Assembly: GCA_031419715.1 (NCBI GenBank)
Contig: JANOLJ010000172.1
Location: forward strand, 1 to 6,639
DNA from: JAEMQF01 sp031419715
GTDB taxonomy: Bacteria > Pseudomonadota > Gammaproteobacteria > Burkholderiales > Burkholderiaceae_C
DNA length: 6,639 nucleotides
Reading direction: 5' to 3'
Shown: piece by piece, positions 6,197-6,639 of the stretch
Layout: every line of letters starts with the position of its first letter
Position numbering within the stretch: position 1 is the first letter of the stretch
The notes under the pieces: generated by a model
Told to the model about the DNA's origin: nothing
Database searches by the model: none
What the model saw: only the letters and a program-made list of their open reading frames with translations
Position numbers and translations under genes: made by a program

Positions 6197-6412
6197 TCAC
6201 GGTGCCTTGCGGCGTTGCGAGTTCCTGAAAAGCAGGGGCTCACCTGGAAAACGCCCACGAGCGGCCTCGACGCTGGAGGGAATCGCTGACCGTGCCGACG
6301 CACCGACCTTGGAGGCCAGCGCATCGCCGAGCATGAAGTACAGGTTGCCGAGCACGCCCGCGGCGGCGACCACGAGCGCGAGGCGGGCCGGGGAGAAGTT
6401 CTGAAAGTTCAT
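6197..6412 (-). CDS. Small single-span membrane protein, 71 residues, unknown function
   Basis: I do not recognise this protein. It begins MNFQNFSPARLALVVAAAGV at ATG 6410-6412. An AGGAG ribosome binding site (complement of 6420-6424) lies 7 bases upstream, which is near-ideal and the main evidence that the gene is real. It also excludes the longer frame starting at 6466. Residues ~10-29 (ARLALVVAAAGVLGNLYFML) form one hydrophobic helix, too long and too lacking in a cleavage site for a clear secretory signal. It therefore probably stays as an N-terminal inner-membrane anchor. The remaining ~40 residues are polar and basic (ending NSQRRKAP), with little obvious fold. The gene is convergent with mltD, ends 49 bases from it at a likely terminator, and diverges from the coding start at 6504. 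Confidence 0.65.
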   Translation of the reverse strand: MNFQNFSPARLALVVAAAGVLGNLYFMLGDALASKVGASARSAIPSSVEAARGRFPGEPLLFRNSQRRKAP

Positions 6413-6419
6413 TCGACAG

Positions 6420-6424
6420 CTCCT
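6420..6424 (-). promoter_or_regulatory. Ribosome binding site of the 71-residue protein
   Basis: Plus-strand CTCCT reads AGGAG on the minus strand, 7 bases before ATG 6412. It decides the start of this small gene. The preceding 80-odd bases up to 6503 must hold its promoter and that of the divergent gene, but no clear -35/-10 pair was found. Confidence 0.7.
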
Positions 6425-6503
6425 AGCACGACGTGGGCAGAAACGAGCATAGGTTCGTTGTCTCACGCGACGGCTGACGGGAACCTGACCAACCGTCTAG
6501 GCC

Positions 6504-6639
6504 ATGCATGCGCGCGAATTCGTCCGCGAGGCTCGGCCACGAGTCGCGGTGGACTCGCGTATCCTGTCGCGCGGCACCGCGGCGCGTCAGTGGGTGACGC
6601 CTGCTTTCTCGCCGTGGTTCGTCGACTCGCCCCTGACCG
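6504..6639 (+). CDS. Start of a coding region cut by the window edge; possibly chorismate lyase
   Basis: From ATG 6504 a frame stays open for 45 codons to the end of the window. An in-frame TAG two codons upstream (6498-6500) makes this the first possible start. The ribosome binding site is poor (TAGG only two bases away), so the real start may be a later GTG at 6549 or 6594. The visible peptide ends QWVTPAFSPWFVDSPLT. The pattern 'W...P.....W..D.-S.LT' weakly resembles the N-terminus of chorismate lyase (UbiC), which makes 4-hydroxybenzoate for ubiquinone. The fit needs a one-residue gap and the diagnostic part is outside the window, so the product is a guess. The composition looks coding. 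Confidence 0.45.
   Translation, partial: MHAREFVREARPRVAVDSRILSRGTAARQWVTPAFSPWFVDSPLT

Noticed and set aside
6149..6639. tRNA gene, attachment site or mobile-element end in the right-hand region
   Set aside because: I saw no cloverleaf arms, no tRNA-like 3' end and no terminal inverted repeats. The region is explained by a terminator, a small gene, a divergent gap and a partial coding start.

Overview
The window is GC-rich (about two-thirds G+C by eye) with dense, mostly ordinary chromosomal genes. The protein types and their wording (a Burkholderiales-style YbdK ligase, an AlaRS tail, a Pal/MltD envelope pair) suggest a betaproteobacterium, most likely order Burkholderiales (Rubrivivax/Leptothrix/Methylibium-like). 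That placement is inference from family resemblance; no marker gene was searched.

Layout, left to right. (1) 1-437, plus strand: the C-terminal end of alanyl-tRNA synthetase. (2) 491-1174, plus: a probable exported protein whose first ~26 residues look like the beginning of a GNAT acetyltransferase, spliced in frame onto a signal-peptide core and a mature domain. This looks like a deletion-born chimera and is the oddest item here. (3) 1237-3653, minus: a two-gene unit, with a CPA-type cation/proton antiporter (2415-3653) upstream of a YbdK-type carboxylate-amine ligase, glutamate-cysteine ligase-like (1237-2352). The antiporter carries Asn-Ser where relatives have an Asp-Asp or Asn-Asp ion-binding pair. 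(4) 3654-3884: a divergent intergenic region with short direct repeats and an inverted repeat in front of a strong ribosome binding site. (5) 3885-6148, plus: a Pal-like OmpA-domain lipoprotein overlapping by 4 bases an MltD-like lytic transglycosylase. Together these form an envelope module: a peptidoglycan-binding outer-membrane anchor and a peptidoglycan-cutting enzyme. (6) 6197-6412, minus: a small single-span membrane protein with an excellent ribosome binding site, ending at a probable intrinsic terminator that abuts the mltD stop. (7) 6504-6639, plus: the start of another coding region, cut by the window edge, possibly chorismate lyase (ubiC).

I see no tRNA or rRNA gene, CRISPR array, insertion sequence, prophage or defence system. 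I do not think the window holds a wholly new system. The points worth following are the chimeric exported protein, the Pal-MltD coupling outside a visible tol cluster, the antiporter-ligase pairing with the altered ion site, and the repeats upstream of pal.
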